From: Duganella sp. SG902
Lineage (GTDB): Bacteria > Pseudomonadota > Gammaproteobacteria > Burkholderiales > Burkholderiaceae_D
NCBI RefSeq assembly: GCF_013376005.1
Contig: NZ_JABMJK010000008.1
Location: forward strand, 186,001-250,000
DNA: 64,000 bases
Direction of reading: 5' to 3'
The number at the start of each line of letters is the position of its first letter. The stretch's first letter is position 1. The translations under genes and the position numbers were made by a program. Of this stretch, positions 42,390 through 51,344 are shown piece after piece. The notes beneath the pieces were generated by a model. That model made no database searches, was not told the origin of the DNA, and saw nothing but the letters and a program-made list of their open reading frames with translations.

Positions 42390-45300
42390 AGCTGCGGATA
42401 CGCTCGGTGCGCCACAAGTTGCTGCTGCTGGTGCTGGTGACCAATCTGTGCGCGCTGGCGCTGGCCGGCGTCAGCCTGCTGTACCACGACCTGGGCGACA
42501 ACCGCGACACCACGGTGCGCGAGTTGACCTCGATCGCCGCCATCCTCGGCCAAGGCAGCGCGCTGGCGATCGAGTTCGACGACGCCAAGGTGGCCAATGA
42601 AAACCTGGCGCTGCTGCGCGCCAATCCCAACATCCTGACGGCGGCCATCTACAACGCCAGTGGCCAATTGTTCGCGAGCTACCGGCGCGACGACTCGGCC
42701 CCGGCCGCGCCGGCGACGCTGAAGCCGGGCGACGGCGCGGCATTCGGCGCCGGCGACCTCACCGTGTTCCGCCGCATCGGCGAGGGCGAGGGGCTGCGCG
42801 GCACCGTGTATTTGCGCGAGCGCTACGACTTGGCCGCGTGGCTGCGCGGCTACCTGGCCATCCTGGCGGCGGTGCTGCTGGCCAGCCTGTTGCTCGGGGT
42901 GGGCCTGTCCTCGCTGCTGGAGCGCTGGATCTCGGGGCCGATCACCCGCGTCAGCGAGATCGCGCGCCAGGTCGTGCGGGAGCGCAACTATCGGCTGCGC
43001 GCGCCCAAGGTCGGCGAGGACGAGGTGGGGCAGTTGGCGGACGCCTTCAACGGCATGCTGCAGACGCTGGAGCACGAGATCACGGAGCGCGCCGCCGCCG
43101 AGACCGAGGTGCGCGCGCTGAACGCCGATCTGGAGGCGCGGGTGGCGCGCCGCACCGGCGAGCTGCAGGTGGCCAACACGGCGCTGGAGGCGCGCACCGA
43201 GGAGGCCGAGGCCGCCAATCGCGCCAAGGCCGATTTCCTGGCCAATATGAGCCATGAGATCCGCACGCCGATGAACGGCATCCTCGGGCTGGCGTATTTG
43301 CTCGAGCAGCGCCACCTGGACGCCGACGCGGCCGACCTGGTGCGCAAGATCCGCAACGCCGGCCGTTCGCTGCAGGCGATCATCAACGACATTCTGGACT
43401 TGTCCAAGATCGAGGCCGGGCGGCTGGAGATCGAGCGGGTGCCGTTCGATCTGTCGGACGTGCTCGACAACCTGGCCAGCATCATGGCGGCCAGCGCCGG
43501 CCACAAGGACCTGGAGCTGACCATCGCGCCTGCGCCGCGCATCGGCCAGCTGGTGGGGGACTCGCTGCGGCTGGAGCAGGTGTTGATCAACCTCACCGGC
43601 AACGCCATCAAGTTCACCACCCACGGTTCGGTCAGCATCGGCCTGCAGGTGCTGGAGCAGCGCGACAATCACGCGCTGTTGCGCTTCGCCGTCAGCGATA
43701 CCGGCATTGGTATTCCCGAGGACAAGCTGCAACATATTTTCACGGCCTTCAGCCAGGCCGACACATCGACCACGCGGCGCTTCGGCGGCTCCGGGCTGGG
43801 CCTCACCATCTGCCGCTATCTGGTGGAGCACATGGGCGGCGAGATCGGCGTGAACAGCGTGATGGGGCGCGGCAGCGAGTTCTGGTTCACGCTGCCGTTC
43901 GACTGCGTGGCGGCCGGCCAGATGGAGCCGGCGGCGCTGACCAATCTCGACGTGCTGGTGGTCGACGACAGCGACATCTCGCGCGAGAATATCGCCTTGA
44001 TGGCGCGCGGACTGGGCTGGAGCGCCAGCCAGGCCGTGTCCGGCGAGAGCGCGCTGGAGTGCGTGCGCCAGCGCCACGACGCGGATGGTGGTTTCGACGC
44101 GCTGTTGCTGGACTGGCAGATGCCGGTCATGGACGGCATGCAGCTGGCGCGCGAGATCCGCAACAGCTATCCCGAGGATGAGCAGCCGGTGCTGATGATG
44201 GTCACCGCCTACGCGCGCGATGAATTGCTCAGGCATCCCGACATTGAACTGGTGGACGGCGTGCTGACCAAGCCGGTGACCAGTTCCTGCCTGTACAACG
44301 CGCTGGCGCAGGCGCAGCAGCGGCGCGGCAGCGAGCATGTCAGCACGCAGGATTGGCCGGTCAGCCAGCGCGTGGCCGGGGTGCGCGTGCTGGTGACCGA
44401 CGACAGCGACATCAATCGCGAGGTGGCCTTGCGCATCCTGAGCGCGGAAGGGGCGGTCGTCAGCCTGGCCAGCAACGGCCGCGAGGCGGTCGATTGGCTG
44501 GAGAACAATCCGGACGCGGTCGACGTCGTGTTGATGGACGTGCAGATGCCGGTTCTGGACGGTTACGAGGCGACGCGCCTGCTGCGGCAGTCGCCGCGCT
44601 TCGCCACGCTGCCTATCGTGGCGCTGACCGCCGGCGCCTTCAAGAGCCAGCAGGACGAGGCGCGCGAGGCCGGCATGGACGCGTTTGTCGCCAAGCCGTT
44701 CAACGTCGACGAGCTGATGGACGTGGTGCGGCGGCTGGCGCGCGTCAGCCCGGACCGGCCTGCGGGCGAAGGCGCGGCGCCGCCGGCGCCGGCGGACGAG
44801 CCAGCGCCAGTGGTGGCGCCGCTCGCCGCCCCCACGCCGCTGGCGGGCCTGACGCTGCCCGGCATAGACTGCCGGCGCGCCGCGCTGGTCTGGAAGGACA
44901 GTGAACGCTACGGCGCGGTGCTGGGGCGCTTCCTGGCCGATTTCGGCGACATCGCCGACCGGCTGGAGGCGGAGCTGGCGGCCTTCGGCGCGCCCGCCCT
45001 GGACGCCGCCGCCCACCAGCTGAAAGGCGTGGCGGGCAACCTGTCGCTGCCGGAAGTGACCCGCCTGGCGACCGCGCTGCAATACGCCGCGCACGGCCAG
45101 GGGGGCGATGCCGCAGGCCTGATCCGGTTGCTGCGCGAGGCGCTGGCCACCGTGGCCGCCTCCGCCGCGTCGCTCGCGCCGCGGGCGGGCGCGGGCCCGG
45201 CTTCGGACGGCGCCCCCGCCCGTCAAGACCCGCGTGACACCGGCGTCTTGCTGACCGAACTGTTGGCCTGCCTGGACCAGGACAATCCCGACGCCGCCGT

Positions 45301-45442
45301 GCCGCTGCTGGCGGCGCTGGCGCCACGCTGTCCGGCCGGCGCGCTGGCCGGGGTACAGGACCGGCTGGACGGCTTCGACTTCCGCGGCGCCGAGGCCGAG
45401 GTGCGCGCGCTGATCGCCCGGCATGCGGCGGGGGGCCTATGA
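42386..45442 (+). CDS. Membrane hybrid histidine kinase (CHASE-like sensor, HAMP, HisKA, HATPase, two receivers, HPt)
   Basis: A 1018-residue phosphorelay kinase. Membrane helices at about 11-31 and 150-175 enclose a CHASE8-like periplasmic domain with TTVRELTSIAAILGQGSALAIEFDD. HAMP follows, then HisKA with His290 in MSHEIRTPMNG and HATPase with DTGIGIPEDKL. Receivers have Asp576 (LLLDWQMPVMDG) and Asp718 (LMDVQMPVLDG), and the HPt domain has His877 in AHQLKGVAGN. The HPt could pass phosphate to the receiver of the next protein. It is coupled to the YfiR-like gene and overlaps the following start by 4 bp. Confidence 0.93.
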   Translation: MKLRIRSVRHKLLLLVLVTNLCALALAGVSLLYHDLGDNRDTTVRELTSIAAILGQGSALAIEFDDAKVANENLALLRANPNILTAAIYNASGQLFASYRRDDSAPAAPATLKPGDGAAFGAGDLTVFRRIGEGEGLRGTVYLRERYDLAAWLRGYLAILAAVLLASLLLGVGLSSLLERWISGPITRVSEIARQVVRERNYRLRAPKVGEDEVGQLADAFNGMLQTLEHEITERAAAETEVRALNADLEARVARRTGELQVANTALEARTEEAEAANRAKADFLANMSHEIRTPMNGILGLAYLLEQRHLDADAADLVRKIRNAGRSLQAIINDILDLSKIEAGRLEIERVPFDLSDVLDNLASIMAASAGHKDLELTIAPAPRIGQLVGDSLRLEQVLINLTGNAIKFTTHGSVSIGLQVLEQRDNHALLRFAVSDTGIGIPEDKLQHIFTAFSQADTSTTRRFGGSGLGLTICRYLVEHMGGEIGVNSVMGRGSEFWFTLPFDCVAAGQMEPAALTNLDVLVVDDSDISRENIALMARGLGWSASQAVSGESALECVRQRHDADGGFDALLLDWQMPVMDGMQLAREIRNSYPEDEQPVLMMVTAYARDELLRHPDIELVDGVLTKPVTSSCLYNALAQAQQRRGSEHVSTQDWPVSQRVAGVRVLVTDDSDINREVALRILSAEGAVVSLASNGREAVDWLENNPDAVDVVLMDVQMPVLDGYEATRLLRQSPRFATLPIVALTAGAFKSQQDEAREAGMDAFVAKPFNVDELMDVVRRLARVSPDRPAGEGAAPPAPADEPAPVVAPLAAPTPLAGLTLPGIDCRRAALVWKDSERYGAVLGRFLADFGDIADRLEAELAAFGAPALDAAAHQLKGVAGNLSLPEVTRLATALQYAAHGQGGDAAGLIRLLREALATVAASAASLAPRAGAGPASDGAPARQDPRDTGVLLTELLACLDQDNPDAAVPLLAALAPRCPAGALAGVQDRLDGFDFRGAEAEVRALIARHAAGGL

Positions 45443-48078
45443 CCGCGCCGATCCTCATCATCGACGACGAGCCGGCCAACCTGGCCACGCTGCGCGCCAT
45501 TCTGGGCGAGGACCACCCGCTGGCGTTCGCGCGCAACGGCGCCGAGGGCCTGGCGGCCGCGCGCAAGCATCACCCGGTGTTGATACTGCTGGACGTGCAA
45601 ATGCCCGACATGGATGGCTATGCCGTCTGCCGCCAGCTCAAGGCCCAGCCGGACACCTGCGATATCCCGGTCATCTTTGTCAGCGCCATGAGCGAGGTGG
45701 GCGACGAGGCGGCCGGCTTCGCGTGCGGCGCGGTCGACTACATCGTCAAGCCGGTGTCGCCGGCGCTGGTGCGCGCGCGCGTGCGCACCCACATGTCGCT
45801 GGTCAACGCCAACCAGCTGGCCCACTATGTGCGGGAGCTGGAATCGCACCAGTTGAAGATCGCCCGGCTCAGCCGCATCAAGAGCGTGCTCAGCGGGATC
45901 AACTCGGCCGTGATCCGCATCCGTAACCGCGCCGCGCTCTACCACGAGGCCTGCCGCGTCGCCGCCGAGGATGGCGGTTTCGACACCGCCTGGATCGCCC
46001 TGCGCGACGGCGCCGGCATGAAGGCCGTCGCCTGGCGCGGCAGCACGCCGGAACGGCTCGAGCAATTGCTGGAGGCCATGGCGCGCGAGCCGGACGACGA
46101 GCGCAGCGCGCCGCGGCGCGCGCTGGCCCATGCGCGCGCCGCCTGCTGCAACGACCTGAGCGATCCCGCCCAGACCGGCGCGGCCTGCGCGGACGCGCGC
46201 GCGCATGGCTTCCTGTCGCTGATCGCGCTGCCGTTGATGCTGGGCCCGGCCGCCGCCGGGGTGATGGTGTTCTATGCGCGCGACGCCGGCTATTTCGACG
46301 CCGAGGAGCTGGCGCTGCTGGACGGCCTGGCCGGCGACATCTCCTTCGCCATGGAATACATCGCGCAGGAGGAGCGCGTCAACTACCTGTCCTATTACGA
46401 CGCGGTGACGGGACTGCCCAACCAGGCCCTGTTCCAGGACCGGCTGGGCCAGATCATCCAGTCCGGCCGGCACGAGGGCGGCCATGCGTTCGTGTTCATG
46501 CTCAACCTGGACCGCTTCAAGCGGCTCAACGACGCGCTCGGCTCGCGCGCGGGCGACGAGGTGCTGCGCATCGTCGCCCAGCGCCTGCTCGACGGCTTGA
46601 ACCGCCCCTGCACGGTGGCGCGGCTGGCCGGCGACATCTTCGTCATCGCCGGCGCCTGCGGGGCGGGCGAGGATCTGCTGCCGCTGATCGGCCACGCCGC
46701 CGAATTGATCGGGCAGGTGATCCAGCTGGATGGCAACGAGGTCCACCTGACCGTGCATGGCGGCATCGCCAGCTATCCGCGCGACGGCGCCGACGCCGAG
46801 GCGCTGTTCCGGCACGCCGAGGCGGCGCTCAAGCAGGCCAAGGCCGGCGGCGAGCGGCTGTCGTTCTATTCGTCCGAGATGAACGCCAACATGCTGGCCA
46901 AGCTGGAACTGGAGAACATGCTGCGCAGCGCCTGCGAGCAGCGCCAGTTCGTGCTGCATTTCCAGCCCAAGGTCGACCTGCACAGCGGCCGCATCGCCGC
47001 CGCCGAGGCGCTGATACGCTGGGTGCATCCGGGCCGCGGGATGGTCTCGCCGGCCGAATTCATCCCGCTGGCCGAGCAAACCGGCCTGATTCTCGAGATC
47101 GGGGCCTGGGTGATCGCCAGCGTTTGCGCGCAGCAGGCCGCGTGGCTGGCGGCCGGCGTGCCGGTGGTGCCGGTGGCGCTGAATTTGTCGGCGCTCCAGT
47201 TCGGCCACGGCGATCTGGCGGCGCAGGTCGCGAACGGCCTGGCGCGGCACGGCCTGGGCAGCGACCTGATCGAGCTGGAGCTGACCGAGTCGCTGGTGAT
47301 GCACGATCCGGCCAGCGCCGAGCGCACCATGCGCCAGTTGCGCGGCATGGGGCTGCACCTGTCGCTGGACGACTTCGGCACCGGCTATTCCTCGCTGGCG
47401 CACCTGAAACGCTTCCCCTTCAACAGCGTCAAGATCGACCGCGCCTTCGTCACCGACCTCACCAGCAACCCCGACGACGCGGCCATCGCCTCGGCCATCA
47501 TCGCCATGTCGCACAACCTGCGCATGCTGGTGATCGCCGAGGGCGTGGAGACGGCGGCGCAACTGGAGCAACTGCGGGCCAAGGGCTGCGACCAGATCCA
47601 GGGTTATTATTTCAGCCCGCCGGTGGCGGCGGAGGCGTTCGCGGCGATGCTGCGGGCCGACCGCCACATCGACCTGCCGGCCACGGCCGACACCCAGGAG
47701 CGCACGCTGCTGGTGGTGGACCACGAACCGGCGCGGGCGGCGGCGGTGCAGCGCGCGCTGCGCTCGGAAGGGTACCGCATACTGGCCGCGTCCAATGTGG
47801 ACGAGGCGCTGGAGGCGCTGGCGCGCACGCCGGTGCAAGTGATTCTGTGCGAGCATCGCCTGCCGGACGTGCCGGGCCCGCGCTTGCTGGCGATCGCGAG
47901 CCGCCTGTATCCCGACACCATGCGCCTGCTGCTGAGCGACCACGACGGGCTGGCGCCGGTGCTGGACGCGGTCAACAGCGGCGAAATCTACCGCTTCCTG
48001 ACCCGCCCGTGCGACGATGCCCAGCTGAGGCTGGCGCTGCGCGACGCCTTCAGGCGGCACCAGCCGTCGCCGCCGTGA
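45439..48078 (+). CDS. Receiver-GGDEF-EAL-receiver protein, probable c-di-GMP phosphodiesterase
   Basis: An 879-residue cytoplasmic protein. The N-terminal receiver has Asp52 in LLDVQMPDMDG. A GAF-like region (about 150-310) is followed by a degenerate GGDEF domain (AGDIF at about 397-401). The EAL domain keeps its motifs: EAL at 523-525, DDFGTGYSSL and EGVET. The C-terminal receiver-like domain (about 750-870) has glutamate (Glu805) where the phosphoacceptor aspartate should be and arginine (Arg856) for the lysine. The protein should hydrolyse c-di-GMP under control of the upstream kinase. Its start overlaps the kinase stop (ATGA). Confidence 0.92.
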   Translation: MTAPILIIDDEPANLATLRAILGEDHPLAFARNGAEGLAAARKHHPVLILLDVQMPDMDGYAVCRQLKAQPDTCDIPVIFVSAMSEVGDEAAGFACGAVDYIVKPVSPALVRARVRTHMSLVNANQLAHYVRELESHQLKIARLSRIKSVLSGINSAVIRIRNRAALYHEACRVAAEDGGFDTAWIALRDGAGMKAVAWRGSTPERLEQLLEAMAREPDDERSAPRRALAHARAACCNDLSDPAQTGAACADARAHGFLSLIALPLMLGPAAAGVMVFYARDAGYFDAEELALLDGLAGDISFAMEYIAQEERVNYLSYYDAVTGLPNQALFQDRLGQIIQSGRHEGGHAFVFMLNLDRFKRLNDALGSRAGDEVLRIVAQRLLDGLNRPCTVARLAGDIFVIAGACGAGEDLLPLIGHAAELIGQVIQLDGNEVHLTVHGGIASYPRDGADAEALFRHAEAALKQAKAGGERLSFYSSEMNANMLAKLELENMLRSACEQRQFVLHFQPKVDLHSGRIAAAEALIRWVHPGRGMVSPAEFIPLAEQTGLILEIGAWVIASVCAQQAAWLAAGVPVVPVALNLSALQFGHGDLAAQVANGLARHGLGSDLIELELTESLVMHDPASAERTMRQLRGMGLHLSLDDFGTGYSSLAHLKRFPFNSVKIDRAFVTDLTSNPDDAAIASAIIAMSHNLRMLVIAEGVETAAQLEQLRAKGCDQIQGYYFSPPVAAEAFAAMLRADRHIDLPATADTQERTLLVVDHEPARAAAVQRALRSEGYRILAASNVDEALEALARTPVQVILCEHRLPDVPGPRLLAIASRLYPDTMRLLLSDHDGLAPVLDAVNSGEIYRFLTRPCDDAQLRLALRDAFRRHQPSPP

Positions 48079-48085
48079 CGGCTGC

Positions 48086-48670
48086 TCATGGGCACAGCGG
48101 GCTTCCGGGCTGGTAGCCCAGCGATTCGGCCTTGGCGATGGTGGTCGCCTGCGACAGGGCGTGGTGGATGCCGGTCAGGGGAAAGATTGGCTGGTAGTTG
48201 ACCGCGTCGCAGTCCGTGCCCGGGGCGCACAGCCGCGCGCGCACGAAGCGGATGCAGCTGGGGCCGTAGGGGTTGGCGACGCAATTGAAGTGCGCGCGCG
48301 CCGGGCAGGCCGGCATGTCGGCGGCCGCGATCGGCGTCATGGCCAGGCCGCCGCCGTCCGCGCTGCGCGTCAGCGACAGGTAATCGATGCGGATATGCGC
48401 GTCGCTGACCGGCGCCCCCAGCGGCAGGTGGCCGGCGCCGCCGCGCAGCACGGCCGACTGGCGTATCGCGTCCATCACGGCGGGATTGCTGAAGTCGCTC
48501 ACGGCGGCCAGGTAGGCGGCGCGGCGCGTGGCTTCCTGCAAGGTGTTCCACAGGTACAGCACGCGCATGGCTTCGATCACGAAGAACAGCGCGCCGAGGA
48601 ACATCACCACGCTCAGTGCGAACTCGGCCACGGTGGCGCCGCGCTGCGGCTGTCGCTTAGTTGCCCACAT
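48086..48670 (-). CDS. TadE-like minor pilin-type protein
   Basis: A 194-residue protein that opens with a short basic leader QPQRGATVAEFALSVVMFLGALFFVIEAMRVLYLW. This is the TadE-like N-terminal helix, with a Glu after the processing region. The remainder is a small extracytoplasmic domain with several cysteines (PACPARAHFNC, GPSC, RLCAPGTDC). It is last of three such genes. The ATG at 48670 overlaps the previous gene end by 14 bp. It is convergent with the EAL gene. Confidence 0.78.
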   Translation of the reverse strand: MWATKRQPQRGATVAEFALSVVMFLGALFFVIEAMRVLYLWNTLQEATRRAAYLAAVSDFSNPAVMDAIRQSAVLRGGAGHLPLGAPVSDAHIRIDYLSLTRSADGGGLAMTPIAAADMPACPARAHFNCVANPYGPSCIRFVRARLCAPGTDCDAVNYQPIFPLTGIHHALSQATTIAKAESLGYQPGSPLCP

Positions 48671-49088
48671 AGCGCACGCTGCGGCTGATCCAGAGCCGCT
48701 GCCCCAGCAACTCCTGCACATAGCCGGGAAAAATGTTTGGCACGTCCACGATCACGGTGATCGAGATCTCGGTGGGCGCGACGCCGTTCAGCAGCACACA
48801 CGGCACGCCGTTGCACGCCACCACGATCGCCGCGCCGCTGCCCAGCGTGTCGAGTTCGGCCTGCACGATGGCCTGGGTCAGCGCGCTTTCCTGCGTGGCC
48901 AGCGCCGGCGTTTTCAGATTCATCAACGGCGCGCTGGACAGGTAGCGCGTGCCGGCCTGCAGGGCTTTTTGCACCACCTCGTAATGATGCGTCAGGCGGC
49001 CGTAGTACAGCACCACGGCCAGCAGCGTCATCAGGGTGGGCAGGATCAGCGCCATTTCGAGCGCCGCGATGCCGCGCTGGCGCCTCAT
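48657..49088 (-). CDS. TadE/TadF-like minor pilin-type protein
   Basis: A 143-residue protein beginning MRRQRGIAALEMALILPTL, the hallmark TadE-like helix with glutamate near position 11, followed by LLAVVLYYGRLTHHYEVVQKALQAGTRYL. A short domain with two cysteines (VACNGVPCVLL) ends in VDVPNIFPGYVQELLGQ. In Tad systems such proteins assist Flp pilus assembly. Its start overlaps the TadG-like stop by 4 bp. Confidence 0.8.
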   Translation of the reverse strand: MRRQRGIAALEMALILPTLMTLLAVVLYYGRLTHHYEVVQKALQAGTRYLSSAPLMNLKTPALATQESALTQAIVQAELDTLGSGAAIVVACNGVPCVLLNGVAPTEISITVIVDVPNIFPGYVQELLGQRLWISRSVRYVGN

Positions 49089-50557
49089 CGCAGCAACTCC
49101 ACGGCGCCGGCCAGCGAGGCGGCCGGCGCGATGCCGGCGAACTCCGCGCTGAGGCTGGTGGCGGTGGCCGGCACCGTCATGAAGAAGCGGCCGACCCCCA
49201 GCACGGTGGCGCTGGTGATGGCGCCGGCCGGCACCGGGCAGGACAGCAGCGCCACGTTCAACACGCGCCGCCGCGCCAGCCCCGGCGGGTGCGTCGATGG
49301 CGCCAGGAAGTTGTTGCCGCCGCCGGTGCTGTAGGGCGTGGCGCCGGCGGTGGCGGAAGGGTAGCCGCTGGCGGCCGGCGGTCCCGGCGTGTACAGCTTG
49401 GACCAGTCGGCGGTGACGAAGGTGGCGTAGCCATTGGCGGGCTCGACCGGACTGGCGCTGTAGGCCGAGTAGGGCACGGCGCGGGCGTAGGACCACAGCG
49501 GCCCGTAAAGCGGCGCGGTGTTGCTGGCGTCGCCGGGCAGGGGATCGGCGCGGGTCCACAGCCGGGTGCCGCCGCTGGTCCAGGGCGCGGCCGTTTGCGT
49601 GCCGCTGGCCGGGTTCATCCAGGTGATGCTGGAGTACAGGTAGGCCTTGACGTTGCTGTCGGGCGGCGCGGCCTCGGCGACGCAGTGGTTGCCGGTGTAA
49701 ATGTCGAAGCGCGAGTTCAGGTGCGGGTACAGCGCGGCCAGCGGGAAGTTGCGCTGCACGTGGAGCGCGCCGCCGGTGACGCTGGGCATCAGCATGGCGC
49801 CGGCGCACACGAACGGGCCGACCACGGCGGTGCTGAAGTTGGTGGCCGAGCCGGGCATGCCGGGCGGCGTCAGCGGGTCGATCAGGAAGTGTTCCGGGGT
49901 GGTGTCGTCGGGGTTCAGGTTCACCAGGTTGTAGGCGACGCCACGACGGAAGCCGTATTCCACCAGCTCGGTGTAGGCCGGCGCACTGGTGTTGGCGCGC
50001 GCCGCCTGCGCCGGCCCCTGGGCGCAGATGGCCAATGGCGTGACGGGTATCTTCAGGCGGCCGGCGATGGCGCGCGCGGCGGCCCGCAGCGTCGGCGGCG
50101 CGCCGGCGTTGGCGCGCATGAAGATCGACGGAACCTGGTTGAGGTGGCTGTCGAGCGCCGCCAGCGCGGCGGTGTCGACCCTGGCGTACAGCAACGTGGC
50201 CGGGGTGGCGGCGGCGCTGGCGGCGTCCACCCAGCCGGCATCGGGGCCGGCGGGCGCGGCCGCGAAACGCAGCGCGGCGTCCGACCACGGCACGGCCAGC
50301 GCGTTGTAGCGGTATTTGAAGCCGGCCGCCGCCGTCGCGGCGGCCTCGACCGCCTTGTCGACGCCGGCCGCCGTGCCGTTCAGCTCGCGCGCGGCGGCCA
50401 GCGCGGCGGCGTCCGCCAAGGCCTGCAGCTCGACCTTGCGGTTGTACGCCAGCGCCAGGTCCAGCGCCATCCCGGCCATGCTGAGCAGGGCCAGCACCAT
50501 CATGGCGAACAGGATGAAGATGGCGCCGCGCTGGCGCGGCAAGCGGGTGGGGCGCAT
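49085..50557 (-). CDS. TadG-like pilus-assembly protein
   Basis: A 490-residue protein with the TadG-type N-terminus QRGAIFILFAMMVLALLSMAGMALDLALAYNRKVELQALADAAALAAARELNG, one membrane helix and then a long, Ala/Gly/Pro-rich extracytoplasmic domain. No von Willebrand domain motif is evident. It is first of three overlapping genes. AAGGAG lies 8 bp before the ATG at 50557. No Tad ATPase, prepilin or secretin genes are present here, so the secretion core must be elsewhere. Confidence 0.82.
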   Translation of the reverse strand: MRPTRLPRQRGAIFILFAMMVLALLSMAGMALDLALAYNRKVELQALADAAALAAARELNGTAAGVDKAVEAAATAAAGFKYRYNALAVPWSDAALRFAAAPAGPDAGWVDAASAAATPATLLYARVDTAALAALDSHLNQVPSIFMRANAGAPPTLRAAARAIAGRLKIPVTPLAICAQGPAQAARANTSAPAYTELVEYGFRRGVAYNLVNLNPDDTTPEHFLIDPLTPPGMPGSATNFSTAVVGPFVCAGAMLMPSVTGGALHVQRNFPLAALYPHLNSRFDIYTGNHCVAEAAPPDSNVKAYLYSSITWMNPASGTQTAAPWTSGGTRLWTRADPLPGDASNTAPLYGPLWSYARAVPYSAYSASPVEPANGYATFVTADWSKLYTPGPPAASGYPSATAGATPYSTGGGNNFLAPSTHPPGLARRRVLNVALLSCPVPAGAITSATVLGVGRFFMTVPATATSLSAEFAGIAPAASLAGAVELLR

Positions 50558-50701
50558 GCGGCGGTCTCCTTGGTGTGGACCGTTCGATTTTATCCATCAG
50601 GAAATTTCAACTTATTGACCTGACGCAAGCAGGCTCCTGACAGAAACTGTCAGCGCCGCGCCTTACACTGGCTTCATTGCCAACCTTGCACGGAGAATCA
50701 C

Positions 50702-51067
50702 ATGAGCCCGGACTATGTTCTGTTGTACGTCGACCAGCCCGCCGCCAGCGGCGCGTTTTATGCCGACCTGTTGAACCTGCAGCCGGTCGAGAGCAGCCCG
50801 ACCTTTGTGCTGTTCGTGCTGCCGTCCGGGCTCAAGCTGGGGCTGTGGTCGCGCCATACCGCCGAGCCGAAGGTGCTGGCCAGCGGCGGCGGCAGCGAAC
50901 TGGCGTTCGCGGTGCCGGACCGCAGCGTGGTGAACGACATGTACGCCGACTGGGCGGCGCGCGGCCTGGCCATCGCCCAGCGCCCGACCGCGATGGACTT
51001 CGGCTACACCTTTGTCGCGCTGGACCGCGACGGCCACCGCCTGCGGGTGCTGGCGCTGGAGGTGTGA
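50702..51067 (+). CDS. VOC/glyoxalase-family protein
   Basis: A 121-residue single vicinal-oxygen-chelate module: YVLLYVDQPAASGAFYADLLNLQP, a middle strand FVLPSGLKLGLW and the C-terminal FGYTFVALDRDGHRLRVLAL. Such small proteins include antibiotic-binding and isomerase types and dimerise. The fold is clear but the substrate is not. GGAG lies 6 bp before the ATG. It is divergent from the TadG-like gene and followed by a REP-like repeat. Confidence 0.88.
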   Translation: MSPDYVLLYVDQPAASGAFYADLLNLQPVESSPTFVLFVLPSGLKLGLWSRHTAEPKVLASGGGSELAFAVPDRSVVNDMYADWAARGLAIAQRPTAMDFGYTFVALDRDGHRLRVLALEV

Positions 51068-51084
51068 CCCCAAGTTAAGAGCCG

Positions 51085-51163
51085 GTCATTCCCGCGCAGG
51101 CGGGAATCCATGCTGAACTGATGATCACGCGCCCTATGGATTCCCGCCTGCGCGGGAATGACG
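51085..51163. repeat. REP-like GC-rich inverted repeat pair, copy 1
   Basis: Two opposed copies of a 27-29 base unit, each built on the small hairpin CCCGCGCAGGCGGG, lie at 51085-51113 and 51137-51163 with a 23-base gap. The same unit occurs at 56441-56504. It may act as a terminator for the VOC gene. Such units are intergenic and multicopy in many Beta- and Gammaproteobacteria. Confidence 0.8.
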
Positions 51164-51226
51164 GCTCATCGGTTTGCGGTCAAAAGGCTTGATTTAGCGG
51201 CACTGGTCCCGAATTTTGCATTTCCG

Positions 51227-51256
51227 TTGACACCCAAAAACAAGCGGTGTTATATT
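51227..51256 (+). promoter_or_regulatory. Strong promoter of the sugar-binding protein gene
   Basis: TTGACA (51227-51232) and TATATT (51251-51256) with an 18-bp spacer. The expected start of transcription is just before the LacI-type operator. Confidence 0.75.
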
Positions 51257-51266
51257 TCTCCATGGA

Positions 51267-51282
51267 TTGGTAACGTTTCCAA
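51267..51282 (+). promoter_or_regulatory. LacI-family operator 1
   Basis: TTGGTAACGTTTCCAA is symmetric except for one pair and has the central CG of LacI/GalR sites. It begins 11 bp after the -10 box, so a bound repressor would block transcription. A related site lies at 53775-53788. Confidence 0.75.
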
Positions 51283-51314
51283 TCTCACCCTCGTCTCTTC
51301 GCCCCGCGGAGTTG

Positions 51315-51344
51315 CCGGCGCCTTTGGGCGGCGCCGGTTTTTTT
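51315..51344 (+). terminator. Intrinsic terminator/attenuator in the leader of the sugar-binding protein gene
   Basis: CCGGCGCC (51315-51322) and GGCGCCGG (51330-51337) form an 8-bp GC stem with a 7-base loop, followed by seven T. It lies between the promoter at 51227 and the start codon at 51395. A further CCGGCGC at 51346-51352 could compete for the 3' arm. Confidence 0.7.

Noticed and set aside
42077..48060. Long minus-strand frames opposite the hybrid kinase and the EAL protein
   Set aside because: They are shadows of high-GC coding DNA; the translations are repetitive Arg/His/Gly/Gln without motifs.
49089..50597. Continuation of the TadE/F-like frame upstream of 49088 to 50597
   Set aside because: It lies in the wrong frame of the TadG-like gene, is Arg/Pro-rich, and the real start with the TadE leader is at 49088.
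49289..50623. Plus-strand frame of 444 codons opposite the TadG-like gene
   Set aside because: Gly/Arg/Val low-complexity shadow; the minus strand has a clear TadG N-terminus and a ribosome site.
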